A stretch of 64,000 bases of DNA. Source: Alicyclobacillus sp. (lineage in GTDB: Bacteria; Bacillota; Bacilli; Alicyclobacillales; Alicyclobacillaceae). The first letter of the stretch is position 1, and each line of letters begins with the position of its first letter. Location of the stretch: positions 1 to 64,000 of the forward strand of contig JAIMBT010000002.1 in NCBI GenBank assembly GCA_023511295.1. Reading direction: 5' to 3'. Position numbers and translations under genes: made by a program. The notes below the pieces were generated by a model. The model made no database searches, was not told the DNA's origin, and was given only the letters and a program-made list of their open reading frames with translations. Of the stretch, positions 1 to 8,500 are shown piece after piece.

Positions 1-31
1 GTGCGGGGCCGGCCAAATGCAGGCCCCGCAC
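1..31. terminator. Strong GC hairpin, probable terminator downstream of the OsmC gene
   Basis: A perfect 10-bp inverted repeat (GTGCGGGGCC at 1-10 and its complement at 22-31) encloses an 11-nt loop. It lies just past the stop codon of the minus-strand OsmC gene. A U-tract, if present, would lie outside the window. Confidence 0.55.
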
Positions 32-46
32 GGCCGCCGTCAGGGC

Positions 47-502
47 TCACGCCTCCGTTTCGACGCTGTGGCTCGCCGCATCCGGCACGGGTTCGCCATT
101 CAACACGAGGTGCGGGACAATCCGTGCGTTGAAGGACGCAGATGCAGAGCAGTACTTCTCCTCGCTCAGGTGGATGGCCCGCCATGCCTTCGCAGGCTGC
201 ACAGCGCCCTCGATGTGGTACGTCAGGTGAATCTCGACGAACTTCTGTGGGTACGCCTCCTGACGAACGCCGGTGGCTTCAATCCGCAACCCCTGCAGCG
301 GCTCGCGCATGCGCTCCAAGATCATCGCAATGTCAATCCCGGTGCATCCCGTGAGCCCCATCAGCAGCAGCTCCATCGGTCGGCTGCCGCGGTTTTCCCC
401 GCCAGCTTCCTCCTTCGCATCTATGACCACTTGGTGGCCGGACGCGCCCTGACTGACAAACTGGCGCTTGCCATGCCAAGTTGTCGTGACCTGCATCTCC
501 AC
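47..502 (-). CDS. OsmC/Ohr family protein
   Basis: This 151-residue protein fits the OsmC/Ohr family, small cytoplasmic thiol peroxidases that reduce organic hydroperoxides. Both family cysteines are visible: Cys53 in MGLTGCTGID and Cys118 in EEKYCSAS. The length is usual for the family. The start is GTG at 502, preceded by GGAGG with 9 bases of spacing; an in-frame ATG two codons on is too far from that site. A TACAAT -10-like element lies at 526-531 on the minus strand. The gene is monocistronic, followed by a strong hairpin at 1-31. The exact substrate cannot be read from the sequence; the family includes organic-peroxide-induced and general-stress members. Confidence 0.88.
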   Translation of the reverse strand: MEMQVTTTWHGKRQFVSQGASGHQVVIDAKEEAGGENRGSRPMELLLMGLTGCTGIDIAMILERMREPLQGLRIEATGVRQEAYPQKFVEIHLTYHIEGAVQPAKAWRAIHLSEEKYCSASASFNARIVPHLVLNGEPVPDAASHSVETEA

Positions 503-576
503 AGCCCGTCACCTCCTACGCCTCCATTGTACATTCACCGCAGGAAAAATACGACGACGAGCCGTTCCGCCCCTCG

Positions 577-1179
577 TCAGATGAGCAGATGGAAACCGTG
601 CGTGGCAGTGACCCACACGCCCGTCGCGACCAACGTGCCAGTGACGGCGCCGGCGAGGACGTCGGTCAGGTAATGCAACCCGGTGTACACCCGCGACAGC
701 GACAACAGCAGAGCCAGTGCCACCAGCAGCGCGTGTGCGCCGGGATGGCTGAGGAACGCGCCGGCCAACGCAAAGCCACCCGTGGCGTGATTGCTCGGGA
801 ATGACTCCCCGCGCTCGTGGGCGACGAGTGGTTGCAGTACCGTCACCTCAAACGGGCGCGGCCGTGAAAAGTAGCGCGCGATGGGTTCATTCAGGACGCG
901 GGCGATGGTGGCCGCTGCAAGGGCAGTCAGTGCGGTCCACGTGTTGACAGCAGGGCCGGCCCCAGGTTCCAGAACACCGAGGCCCCACAGCGCAATCAGC
1001 ACGAGCATCACGCCTGGCGTGACTTGCGCCAGGACGGAAGCGATGGCGCTCCACCAAGGGTGACGGGTCCACAACCCGGCGCAGGCGAGCGCAATCTGTT
1101 CGTCGAATGTAGTCGCTCCCGTCCGGTGCCCCGCGCCGATTTCGCGCGGTCGGCCCGTATGGCGGTCGGCAACCCCCAT
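577..1179 (-). CDS. PAP2-family membrane phosphatase
   Basis: This 200-residue multi-pass membrane protein has the three PAP2 motifs: an RYFSRPRP version of motif 1, PSNHA as motif 2 and SRVYTGLHYLTDVLAG as motif 3, in which the histidine is catalytic. Family members dephosphorylate undecaprenyl diphosphate (BcrC type) or phosphatidic acid at the outer membrane face. The start is ATG at 1179 behind AGGAGG; the reading frame stays open further upstream only because it runs antisense through the phospholipase gene. It follows that gene by 25 bases, so the two are probably cotranscribed. Whether the substrate is the cell-wall carrier or a phospholipid is unresolved. Confidence 0.85.
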   Translation of the reverse strand: MGVADRHTGRPREIGAGHRTGATTFDEQIALACAGLWTRHPWWSAIASVLAQVTPGVMLVLIALWGLGVLEPGAGPAVNTWTALTALAAATIARVLNEPIARYFSRPRPFEVTVLQPLVAHERGESFPSNHATGGFALAGAFLSHPGAHALLVALALLLSLSRVYTGLHYLTDVLAGAVTGTLVATGVWVTATHGFHLLI

Positions 1180-1204
1180 GTACCTTCGCCTCCTGGTTCC
1201 CGCC

Positions 1205-2260
1205 TCAATGCGCGGAACGCACTGGGTAATCCGTGCCGCGAGAGATCTGGATGGACAGGTCCTGCTCCAACGACTGGGCGAACGCCGGGACGTCGTGGAG
1301 GACGATGTCCGCCTCGTGGTTGTAGGTGTACGCTTGGTGGCTGAAGTTGGCGCTGCCGATGAGGAACACCTTGCCGTCGTCCACCGACAGCATTTTCGCA
1401 TGCATCCACTCGCCGTCATATGGCTTGTAGAATCGGACGGTGACCCCAGCGTCTCGCAGTTGCGACGCCGCTTTGCGGTTGAGTGATTGGCCGGGGTCAA
1501 GCAAGACCTCCACCGTCACGCCGCGGCGGGCGGCAGCCATCAGGTCGTCCAACACGGTGTAGTCCGTCAGGTCGAACGCTTCCAGCGAGATGGTGTGCTG
1601 GGCTTGTTCGATGGCCGCCACAACCTGGGCTTCGATGCCTCGGTCTGTCACCAGGGGCGGCGTCAACGTTGGCGCGGCGGCCGGAACGTGATGCGCCCGC
1701 TCCCAGTCCCAGCGAAACAGCGTCTGATATTCGGAACTGGGATGAGACAGGTACACGGACCCGTCGTTGTTCGCCCAACTGCTGGCGCCAAAGTTCATTC
1801 CGCCAATCAGGACTCCGCCGTGCGGACCATCCGCAATCAACATCTTGATGTGGCTGATACCCCGCGGGATGCGCAGTTCGGCCACGGGGACGCCTGCGCG
1901 CCGCAGCTGCGGAACGGCGGTCTGCAGGCTTGCGGACTCTGTCGCATCCACCACCACGCGAACATCCACCCCGCGGCGGCGCGCGGCGGCCAGGGCGCGG
2001 AGAATGTCTGGGTCCGACAGTTCGTAGATGTCCAATTCACACAGGTGCTGGCTGGACTGAATCATCTGCAGCGCCTGAGTCTTGACGCTGTACCCCCAAT
2101 CGAACGTCATACCGGCTTCGGTGACCGGCTCAGGGCGGTACGGTTTGGGATCTGCGCGCGCTGGCAGACAGCCGGTGGCGAGGAACAACAAGCCGGCCAC
2201 GCACAAGGATGTGATACAAAGCGAAGGACAGCGGGCGGCCAGAGTGCGAAACGGCAACAA
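1205..2260 (-). CDS. Phospholipase D-like lipoprotein
   Basis: A predicted exported lipoprotein of about 351 residues with two phospholipase D HKD motifs, His137-Lys139-Asp144 (ISHIKMLIAD) and His287-Lys289-Asp294 (WMHAKMLSVD). Two HKD sites in one chain form one PLD-type active centre, as in cardiolipin synthases and PLD nucleases. The N-terminus has a hydrophobic segment ending in a lipobox (LFLATGC). I chose TTG at 2260 because GGAAGG sits 10 bases upstream and it gives a normal-length signal peptide with Cys at 31. The first ATG (2326) would place the lipobox Cys at residue 53. The lack of cardiolipin-synthase membrane helices suggests a secreted phosphodiesterase rather than a synthase. 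Confidence 0.83.
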   Translation of the reverse strand: MLPFRTLAARCPSLCITSLCVAGLLFLATGCLPARADPKPYRPEPVTEAGMTFDWGYSVKTQALQMIQSSQHLCELDIYELSDPDILRALAAARRRGVDVRVVVDATESASLQTAVPQLRRAGVPVAELRIPRGISHIKMLIADGPHGGVLIGGMNFGASSWANNDGSVYLSHPSSEYQTLFRWDWERAHHVPAAAPTLTPPLVTDRGIEAQVVAAIEQAQHTISLEAFDLTDYTVLDDLMAAARRGVTVEVLLDPGQSLNRKAASQLRDAGVTVRFYKPYDGEWMHAKMLSVDDGKVFLIGSANFSHQAYTYNHEADIVLHDVPAFAQSLEQDLSIQISRGTDYPVRSAH

Positions 2261-2419
2261 AACGGCACTTCCTTCCAAGATTCGTGGTGTCCGTCCTGGC
2301 TGGGTGAAGGGCATCCTCCACGGCACACGCCACCCAAATTACCAGGCACAGTCTGGATGGTGTTACGATTCCATGCCCGAGCCTTTGCTCCTGTTTACCA
2401 TCCATCTATTCCCAAAATA

Positions 2420-5400
2420 TCATCGCGTGAGGGGCCGGATATCCGTCACATTCACCTGCGCAATCGACGCATCTCGCCGCTGTACGGTGCCCTGAATCTC
2501 TACCAACCGGCCGTACGGCGTAAACAGCACGCCGCCGCAGCGCTGGTAGACCGCCTGAAAGGCGGTGGCATCCACCCAGCCTGTCTCGTCTTCCAAGGAG
2601 AAGAATACCACCGTTCGTCCGCTCCGGGTCGGCGGCCGGTGCGGACGCACCACCAGCCCGGCTGTGCGCACCTGCACACCGTCTGCCAACCCGGCGACTT
2701 CTGCCGTCGTGAGACAGCCGCGCCGTTCCAAGTCAGCGCGGAACAGTTCCAACCAATGGCCGGAAAGCCCCACGCCGAGCAGTTGGTACTCGTCCGCCAG
2801 GCGAACGGCGAGGGACAACTCCAGATCTCGCTCGTGCCTGCCCAAAGCAGGCGATACAGCGTCCGTCGGGACATCTAAGTCGAAGCCGACCGGCCCTGCG
2901 GATTCGCGCAAGCCTATCCAGACCGGCAGCTGCCACAAACCTACCCGGCGAGACGGCAACAGCGCGTCGAGCGCACCGACGCGGATGCAGCGCTCTGCCG
3001 TCAGCCGGTCGATATCCGGTACCCGCCGCAGCCAGTCCAACACCGAGTGGAATCGGCCGCGGGCCTCCCGCTCCTCCATCAAGTGGACGCCCGCCCGTTC
3101 CGGAAAACCTTTCACCAACCGAAGGCCGAGGCGGATAGACCGCTCGTCCGGCGTGTGGCAGTTCCACTCGCTCTCGTTCACGTCCACCGGCAGGAGACGA
3201 ATACCCCGGCGCTTCGCTGCGGAGCAGACAACATGGACAGGATAATAGCCCATCGGGTACTGGTTCAAGATGGCGGCGTAAAACGCGGCCGGGTAGTGCT
3301 CTGCCAGGTATGCCGTCTTGTAGGCGGTCGTCCCAAACGCCGCAGCGTGAGCCTCACAAAAACCGTAGCTCGCGTATCCTTGGATATAGGAGAAGATGGT
3401 CTGCGCCACCTCCGGCTCCACCCCGCAGGCTGTCGCTTTCTCGAGGAAGTGCCGGCCAATCTCCTCCATCTCGCGGTGCGACCTCGCCTTACTCATCACG
3501 CGCCGCAGTTGGTCTGCTTCGCCAGGCGTAAACTGGGCAATCGCCGTCGCAATCTCAATCACCTGCTCTTGAAACAACACCACGCCATACGTCTTGCCGA
3601 GGATGGGCTCCAGTTTCGGGTGCAGGTACGTGGTAGGCGCCTGTCCGCGACGGCGCGCCAAAAACGGATCCACCATGTTTCCCTGAATCGGGCCGGGGCG
3701 GATGAGGGCCACACTCGCGACGATGTCCTCGAGCCGGTCTGGTTTCAGCCGACTCTGCAGGACACGCTGAGCCGGGCTCTCTAACTGAAACACGCCGACT
3801 GTCTCGCCGGACGCCAAGCGGCGGAAGGTCGCCGCGTCGTTCAGCGGAATCCGGTCGTAGTCCAGCGCCTGTCCGCTGCGCTCGCGCAGCACGACTGTGT
3901 CTTCCACCGCAGACAAGGTTCGGAGGGAGAGCAGGTCCAGCTTCACCAGTCCGACCTCCTCGACCCCGTGTTTGTCGTAGGGCGTCATCCACGGCCCTTG
4001 GGCGGACGGTTGCAGCGACGTGGTGGAGAGCAGCGAGCGGCGGCTGATCACCAAACCGCCGACGTGCATGCCAAAGTGGCGCGGAAAACCGGCGACCTGT
4101 GCTGCCAGCTGCCACAGCCAGTGCAACTGCTGTCGGTATGCAGCGAGCGGTCGCAACTCCGGCAACCGGTCGAACAGCCCCTCCAGCTGATCTGCGTGCG
4201 CCATCCAGGGTACCCGCTTCGCCAGCTGATCTAACACAGACAGCGGGACGCCGAGTGCTCCGCCAATCTCCCGGATGGCGCTGCGGCCGCGGAAGGTCTG
4301 GTACGTCGCGATGCGCGCGACGTGGTCCGACCCGTAGGTGCGGTAGACGTAATCCATCACCTCGTCCCGCCGACGGCTGTCAAAGTCGATGTCGATGTCC
4401 GGCCGTTCCGCCCGCTCCAGGCTCATAAACCGCTCAAACAGCAGGCCGCGCCCGGCGGCGTCCACATCCGTGATATACAGACAGTACGCAACGGCGGAAT
4501 CGGCTGCAGAACCCCGCCCTGCACAGCGGATGCGGTGCGCTCGGGCAAATCGGACGATGTCCCAGACGACGAGGAAGTAGTCCGCATACCCGAGTCGCTC
4601 GATGATCTCCAACTCGTGGTCGATCCGCTCCCGCAGAACGCGGTCCATCCGCCCATAACGCGCCTTCGCCCCGGCATACACCAGTTCCCGCAGGTACTGT
4701 GCGGCAGAGCGTCCGCCGGGCGGTTGAAACTCCGGGTGCAGCGGAGCGCCGAGCGTGACGACCGCCTGGCACCGCTCGGCGATTTCCAGCGTGTGTGCCC
4801 GCGCCGACGCGGGCAACGCCGCGAACCGGCGCTGCGCCTCCGTTGCGGAGAACAGCCACTGCCCCCGATTGAGCGGCCGGCCCGGGTGCGGCGTCTGCAG
4901 GTCGCAGCGCAGCTGAATACAGCGCAGGATGTCGTGCACCGGGTATTGATCTGGCGTCGCGTAGTGCACGTTGCCGGTCGCCACAAGCGGCACCCGGCAC
5001 GCCTCGGACAGCTCGACCAGCCCCCGGTTCAAGCGCAGGTCCTCCGGGTAACCGTTCACCTGTACCTCCAGGTAGTACGCCTCGCCCAGGTGATCTCGGT
5101 AGCGCTGCACCGTCTCCCGGGCAAGCGCTGGTTGGCGGCGGAGAACCGCTTGCGCCACACGGCCTTTACGGCAGCCGGACAACACCAGGAGGCCGGCGGC
5201 GTGCTCAAACAGGTCCGCTTCGTCCACGCGCGGTGCAATGCGGCTGCCGTCCCGCGTATGTGCGTGCGTGAGCAGGGTGCAGAGGTTGGTGAACCCTTGC
5301 GCATTCTCACACAACAGCGTGAGGTGACTGCCATCGGTCAGCGTCACCTCCGCGCCGGAGATGGGACGAATGCCGTAGACCGCCGCCCACTTGTGAAACT

Positions 5401-5551
5401 CCGGCAACCCGGCGATGGTATGGTGGTCCGTCAAGGCCAGCGCTGGCATCCCGAGCAGCGCAGCCTGCGCCACCAGTTGTTCGATAGAACTAGCGCCGTC
5501 CAGAAAGGAGAATGGGGAGTGGCAATGTAAATGGACAAACACAGGCGTCAC
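2420..5551 (-). CDS. dnaE2: Error-prone DNA polymerase III alpha subunit (DnaE2/ImuC type)
   Basis: A 1043-residue C-family polymerase. The N-terminal PHP domain starts with HLHCHS (residues 7-12), the palm shows GRGSAADS and the catalytic PDIDIDF (384-390), and an OB-fold-like segment lies near the C-terminus. It is shorter than replicative DnaE and lacks the usual C-terminal extension. It is the third gene of a cassette after an ImuB-like protein and a DUF6504 protein, which is the context of the mutasome polymerase. In known systems it does the error-prone synthesis across lesions while ImuB tethers it to the clamp. The start is GTG at 5551 behind GGGGAAGG; a GTG three codons later is an alternative. 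LexA control is inferred from the boxes at 7226-7284. Confidence 0.92.
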   Translation of the reverse strand: MTPVFVHLHCHSPFSFLDGASSIEQLVAQAALLGMPALALTDHHTIAGLPEFHKWAAVYGIRPISGAEVTLTDGSHLTLLCENAQGFTNLCTLLTHAHTRDGSRIAPRVDEADLFEHAAGLLVLSGCRKGRVAQAVLRRQPALARETVQRYRDHLGEAYYLEVQVNGYPEDLRLNRGLVELSEACRVPLVATGNVHYATPDQYPVHDILRCIQLRCDLQTPHPGRPLNRGQWLFSATEAQRRFAALPASARAHTLEIAERCQAVVTLGAPLHPEFQPPGGRSAAQYLRELVYAGAKARYGRMDRVLRERIDHELEIIERLGYADYFLVVWDIVRFARAHRIRCAGRGSAADSAVAYCLYITDVDAAGRGLLFERFMSLERAERPDIDIDFDSRRRDEVMDYVYRTYGSDHVARIATYQTFRGRSAIREIGGALGVPLSVLDQLAKRVPWMAHADQLEGLFDRLPELRPLAAYRQQLHWLWQLAAQVAGFPRHFGMHVGGLVISRRSLLSTTSLQPSAQGPWMTPYDKHGVEEVGLVKLDLLSLRTLSAVEDTVVLRERSGQALDYDRIPLNDAATFRRLASGETVGVFQLESPAQRVLQSRLKPDRLEDIVASVALIRPGPIQGNMVDPFLARRRGQAPTTYLHPKLEPILGKTYGVVLFQEQVIEIATAIAQFTPGEADQLRRVMSKARSHREMEEIGRHFLEKATACGVEPEVAQTIFSYIQGYASYGFCEAHAAAFGTTAYKTAYLAEHYPAAFYAAILNQYPMGYYPVHVVCSAAKRRGIRLLPVDVNESEWNCHTPDERSIRLGLRLVKGFPERAGVHLMEEREARGRFHSVLDWLRRVPDIDRLTAERCIRVGALDALLPSRRVGLWQLPVWIGLRESAGPVGFDLDVPTDAVSPALGRHERDLELSLAVRLADEYQLLGVGLSGHWLELFRADLERRGCLTTAEVAGLADGVQVRTAGLVVRPHRPPTRSGRTVVFFSLEDETGWVDATAFQAVYQRCGGVLFTPYGRLVEIQGTVQRRDASIAQVNVTDIRPLTR

Positions 5552-5622
5552 ACCTTCCCCATTGGCGGTGGTTCAGACTGGATGCGGCGGCCTGGATGCC
5601 GCCAGGACCAGGCGGTCCTTCG

Positions 5623-5877
5623 TCAATCCCACACCCGATAGACAAACCAATCGTCACCGGACTGCTCCAAGTCCAGTACCGCCCCTTCACTCGCCAGCAC
5701 GCGCCACATCCGCCGGTCCGCTTCCCCCGCCCACCAGGCCCCGGATTCAGCCCAAGTGTCGATGACCTCCACAACCTGGTAGCGGCGGCCCTGGTCTTCA
5801 AACACCCACGGTCCAGCGGACGGCGTTCGTTCACACATCCGAATCGCCCGCCGCACCAACCGGGTCATCTCCTGCAC
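5623..5877 (-). CDS. DUF6504-type small protein of the translesion cassette
   Basis: An 84-residue soluble protein rich in Trp and Arg. The pattern of a Trp-rich middle (DTWAESGAWWAGEADRRMWRV) and a C-terminal WFVYRVWD resembles the DUF6504 family, which I recall being encoded beside imuB and dnaE2 in Gram-positives. Its biochemical role is unknown. It sits 7 bases after the imuB stop and 71 bases before dnaE2, so it is almost certainly cotranscribed and SOS-controlled. The start is uncertain: GTG at 5877 has a weak ribosome site, and downstream in-frame TTG/GTG codons lie behind CAGGAG. Confidence 0.75.
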   Translation of the reverse strand: MQEMTRLVRRAIRMCERTPSAGPWVFEDQGRRYQVVEVIDTWAESGAWWAGEADRRMWRVLASEGAVLDLEQSGDDWFVYRVWD

Positions 5878-5884
5878 ACCTCAC

Positions 5885-7207
5885 TCACCCCCAGCGAGGT
5901 TCCAGCGCGTGAGCGGATTGGAACGCCTGGAGCCGCAGTTCGCGAAAGGTCGGCCGCAACCCCAGGGCCAACGTGCCGGGGAACCGGTGATTGACGAGGT
6001 GCAGCAGGCGCTGCAGCAGGTCTGGCCCATCCGGCGGGTCTTTGCGGCCATCCAAGTACAGCCGTTCCGAAGGCGGTCCACCCAGGTCCACTCCCAGCGA
6101 CTGTTGTACGCCGCGAAGCGGGCGCAGGGACCGAGCCGTCAAGCGAACGCGCTCCAGGCGCTCGTCCGTCAGCGCAGGCAGAGCCGTTTGCAGCGTTTCT
6201 TGCAAAGCGGCGCAGATTTGCACCTCGCCAACCAGCGGCTGCTTCGCCGAACGGTGAACCGTCTGCACGCCGCACTCCGTCTCCCATTCGAGTTCCACCT
6301 GCAAAGCGCCGGTTTCCCGCTGGTACAACACGTCCGCCGCTTGCTTGGCCAGTGTCTCGAGGATGTCCGGCAACTGCGCGGAGCGCACCGCTTCGCCGAG
6401 CGCAGCGGCCCATTCCACCTGCGTCTGCAGCGGCGGGTAGTTGACCCGTACGCTCCCGGTCGGGACGGAGCGCAGCCACTCCGACCAATGCCACGCATCT
6501 GGCCCGAACTGTCGCTGCAGGTACGCAGCCGGGACGCTCGCCAGTTCGCCCAACCGGTGAACCCCGAGGGAGAGAAGGCGCAGCCGGACCGACTCGGAAA
6601 CCGGCCAAAAGGCCAGAATGGGCAAGCGTTTCAGCCAATCGAGTTGCGGCGGGCGCACGGCGTCCGCCACCGGCCGGGCAACCTTCCCCCGGTGCCGAAC
6701 CTGCTTGGCGAGTTCGGGCGATAGCAGCCAGAGCTGCCGGCCCACGCGCCAATACAGGGCCCCCGGGACGCGTTCCACGCGGCTCCACTCGACCAGTGTG
6801 CGCGCCAGGTCCGGCGTCTCGGCAAACCCCGCGCAGACGCGCTGCTGCGGCGTCAACGCTTGCTCCAGACGCTGGAGAATGGTCCGCAGCTCGCGCAGGG
6901 GCGGATGTTTTCCCGACAGTTGAAACCAGCACGTGTCCGGGTCAATCCACTCCACCCACGGGGTTTGATCTGCAACGGTTTGCAAGACGACATCCATCCC
7001 GCCCGGTAACGCGTCCGTTTCCGGGATACACTCCAGGTCTCTCAACAGCGCTTTGGCTGACTGGATGGTCAGTCCGGGACGGACACCTTGCTCGCGGGCG
7101 GAGAGAGACGCGTCCGTCACGACGCCCGCTTCTGTGTGAGTCGCCCAGAGCGCGGCAGTGGACAGGCTCCGCAGTCCTTCCCCTGCGCAGTAAGCGGTAT
7201 AGCGCAC
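5885..7207 (-). CDS. imuB: ImuB-like catalytically degenerate Y-family polymerase
   Basis: A 440-residue Y-family polymerase relative. ImuB proteins keep the Y-family fold but lose catalysis; they bind the sliding clamp and recruit DnaE2. Here the first acidic motif is replaced (the protein opens MRYTAYCAGEGLRS) and the usual S-x-D-E palm motif reads WIDPDTCW, both consistent with an inactive scaffold. I chose GTG at 7207 because GGAGG lies 8 bases upstream; the longer frame from TTG at 7222 would start within that ribosome site. Two LexA boxes and a TATAAT lie immediately upstream. No imuA gene is visible nearby. Confidence 0.87.
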   Translation of the reverse strand: MRYTAYCAGEGLRSLSTAALWATHTEAGVVTDASLSAREQGVRPGLTIQSAKALLRDLECIPETDALPGGMDVVLQTVADQTPWVEWIDPDTCWFQLSGKHPPLRELRTILQRLEQALTPQQRVCAGFAETPDLARTLVEWSRVERVPGALYWRVGRQLWLLSPELAKQVRHRGKVARPVADAVRPPQLDWLKRLPILAFWPVSESVRLRLLSLGVHRLGELASVPAAYLQRQFGPDAWHWSEWLRSVPTGSVRVNYPPLQTQVEWAAALGEAVRSAQLPDILETLAKQAADVLYQRETGALQVELEWETECGVQTVHRSAKQPLVGEVQICAALQETLQTALPALTDERLERVRLTARSLRPLRGVQQSLGVDLGGPPSERLYLDGRKDPPDGPDLLQRLLHLVNHRFPGTLALGLRPTFRELRLQAFQSAHALEPRWG

Positions 7208-7225
7208 ATCGTTCGCCTCCAAACG

Positions 7226-7239
7226 CGAACATATGTTCT
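7226..7239. promoter_or_regulatory. LexA (SOS) box 1 of the imuB operon
   Basis: CGAACATATGTTCT matches the Bacillus-type LexA operator CGAAC-N4-GTTCG at all but the last base. It lies just downstream of the TATAAT at 7246-7251, over the expected transcription start of imuB. Confidence 0.88.
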
Positions 7240-7245
7240 TGTTTT

Positions 7246-7251
7246 ATTATA
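7246..7251 (-). promoter_or_regulatory. -10 element of the imuB promoter
   Basis: A perfect TATAAT on the minus strand. The matching -35 is weak (TTGTGT near 7268-7273) and abuts LexA box 2, so the promoter is flanked by operators on both sides. Confidence 0.7.
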
Positions 7252-7270
7252 TGCGAAGCCACCGTGAACA

Positions 7271-7284
7271 CAAACATACGTTCG
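7271..7284. promoter_or_regulatory. LexA (SOS) box 2 of the imuB operon
   Basis: CAAACATACGTTCG (reverse CGAACGTATGTTTG) keeps one perfect CGAAC half and one near-perfect half with the N4 spacing. It overlaps or adjoins the -35 region of imuB. Confidence 0.8.
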
Positions 7285-7477
7285 CGGTTTTTGCAGCGGT
7301 GTTTTTTGGGGACAAATGAAACATTTTGTGAAGGACAAACGTCTGTAGAGATAGAAGGAGATGGCGTTGGCCAAAAAACGCGTCCGGGTGCAGTGCTCAC
7401 GAAGCGGACTCCCCTCCCCGCCACTGCCCCACCGGATAGCCGTTGCCCGCGCGAACCAGAAAGGAGGCGAAACTTCC

Positions 7478-7624
7478 ATGGGCGTCGGGTTTATCCTCAC
7501 CATCGTGCTGCTGGCCGTCCTGCTCGGCATCTGCGCCCGGCAAGCGCTCGCCACCGCAGAAGACCACCTGTTCCCACAGGATGAGGACACGGACAAGCAG
7601 CCACCACACTCGAACGCCGTCTGA
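7478..7624 (+). CDS. Small membrane protein divergent from the SOS cassette
   Basis: A 48-residue predicted single-span membrane protein with a hydrophobic stretch at residues 3-22 (FILTIVLLAVLLGICARQAL) and an acidic, Pro/Asp-rich tail. AAGGAGG lies 11 bases before the ATG. The frame is open upstream; a TTG at 7367 behind AAGGAG would add 37 residues, so the start is not settled. I do not recognise the family. It faces away from imuB across the region holding the LexA boxes, which makes SOS control possible but unproven: I could not find a clear plus-strand promoter next to the boxes. Confidence 0.55.
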   Translation: MGVGFILTIVLLAVLLGICARQALATAEDHLFPQDEDTDKQPPHSNAV

Positions 7625-7687
7625 GCCGCGGCGGTCGGAATTGCAGATGCGCACGCCCCTGCGGATATCACCGAGACATCCGCCACG

Positions 7688-8500
7688 TCAGCATTCGCCC
7701 GCTTCGCCCGGTGTCGAGCGGACAGACGTCCGCGCTGTCGCCAGTCGGCCGATATCCTGCGACCAAATCCGGCACTTGCGCTCACTCCAACTCGGCTGCA
7801 TCCGGTGCCCCGCACGGTTGCCCTGCGCTCCGCGTTCGTCCGCCGCACCTTCGTCCGCTGTGCGATAGGTCCACGCTTCTTCCGGCCAGGCTTCCCACTC
7901 TGGCACGTCTGCGGTCTCCGCATGCGCCGCCTGCCTGTCGACTTGTACAGCCGCCACGCGGTGCACCTCGTCCGCCAGTTGTTCGCTGTCCAACCCGAAA
8001 CACCGCACAATCGTGAACAGGTCGACTTCCATCTCGCGCAACACGGTGTAGATCACCGCCGCGACGTGAAGGCAGGGCTGCGCCTCGCCGTCGCAGGAGC
8101 AGCGGCACGCAGACCACCACGCATCCAAGGCGTCCTCTGCCGGGTACCACGACACCCCCAGGCGGGTGACCGCGTCCCAGAACGCCTCGTGCCACTCCCC
8201 GGAGAACAAACCCGCCATCCACTCCGGACGGTGGGCGAGCAGTTCCGCCACCTGCGGCAGCAGGTCCGGACGCCAGTCGGGGCACGGAACCGTGACGGTG
8301 CAGACCGAAGCCTCCGACCGCAGCCGCGGCCCCTGCACCCGCGCAGACACCCATCCGTCGCAGACCGCCCACTCGATGACCTGGCCCTGCCGCTCCATCA
8401 CCCGTCCGCGCCGAAACCGCCCGCCTTCCAGTCGCTCCAACACCTTGCGCCAGCGCGACTCGAGCGGCTCCAGCCGGGCCTGCACCTTTCCCTTGCTCAC
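7688..8500 (-). CDS. SWIM zinc-finger protein
   Basis: A 270-residue protein with a SWIM-type zinc site, CRCSCDGEAQPCLHVAAVIY (C-x-C...C-x-H), a module thought to bind DNA or protein. The start is GTG at 8500 behind GGAGGAGGG and overlaps the SNF2 helicase stop as GTGA, so translation is coupled. SNF2-SWIM gene pairs recur in bacteria and the two products are presumed to act together. The C-terminal third is charged and low in complexity. The open frame upstream of 8500 is a shadow of the helicase. Confidence 0.85.
   Translation of the reverse strand: MSKGKVQARLEPLESRWRKVLERLEGGRFRRGRVMERQGQVIEWAVCDGWVSARVQGPRLRSEASVCTVTVPCPDWRPDLLPQVAELLAHRPEWMAGLFSGEWHEAFWDAVTRLGVSWYPAEDALDAWWSACRCSCDGEAQPCLHVAAVIYTVLREMEVDLFTIVRCFGLDSEQLADEVHRVAAVQVDRQAAHAETADVPEWEAWPEEAWTYRTADEGAADERGAQGNRAGHRMQPSWSERKCRIWSQDIGRLATARTSVRSTPGEAGEC

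Noticed and set aside
2261-2419. Riboswitch in the gap between dnaE2 and the PLD lipoprotein gene
   Set aside because: GGTG-rich segments looked suggestive but I could not fold them into any known class and saw no terminator before the start.
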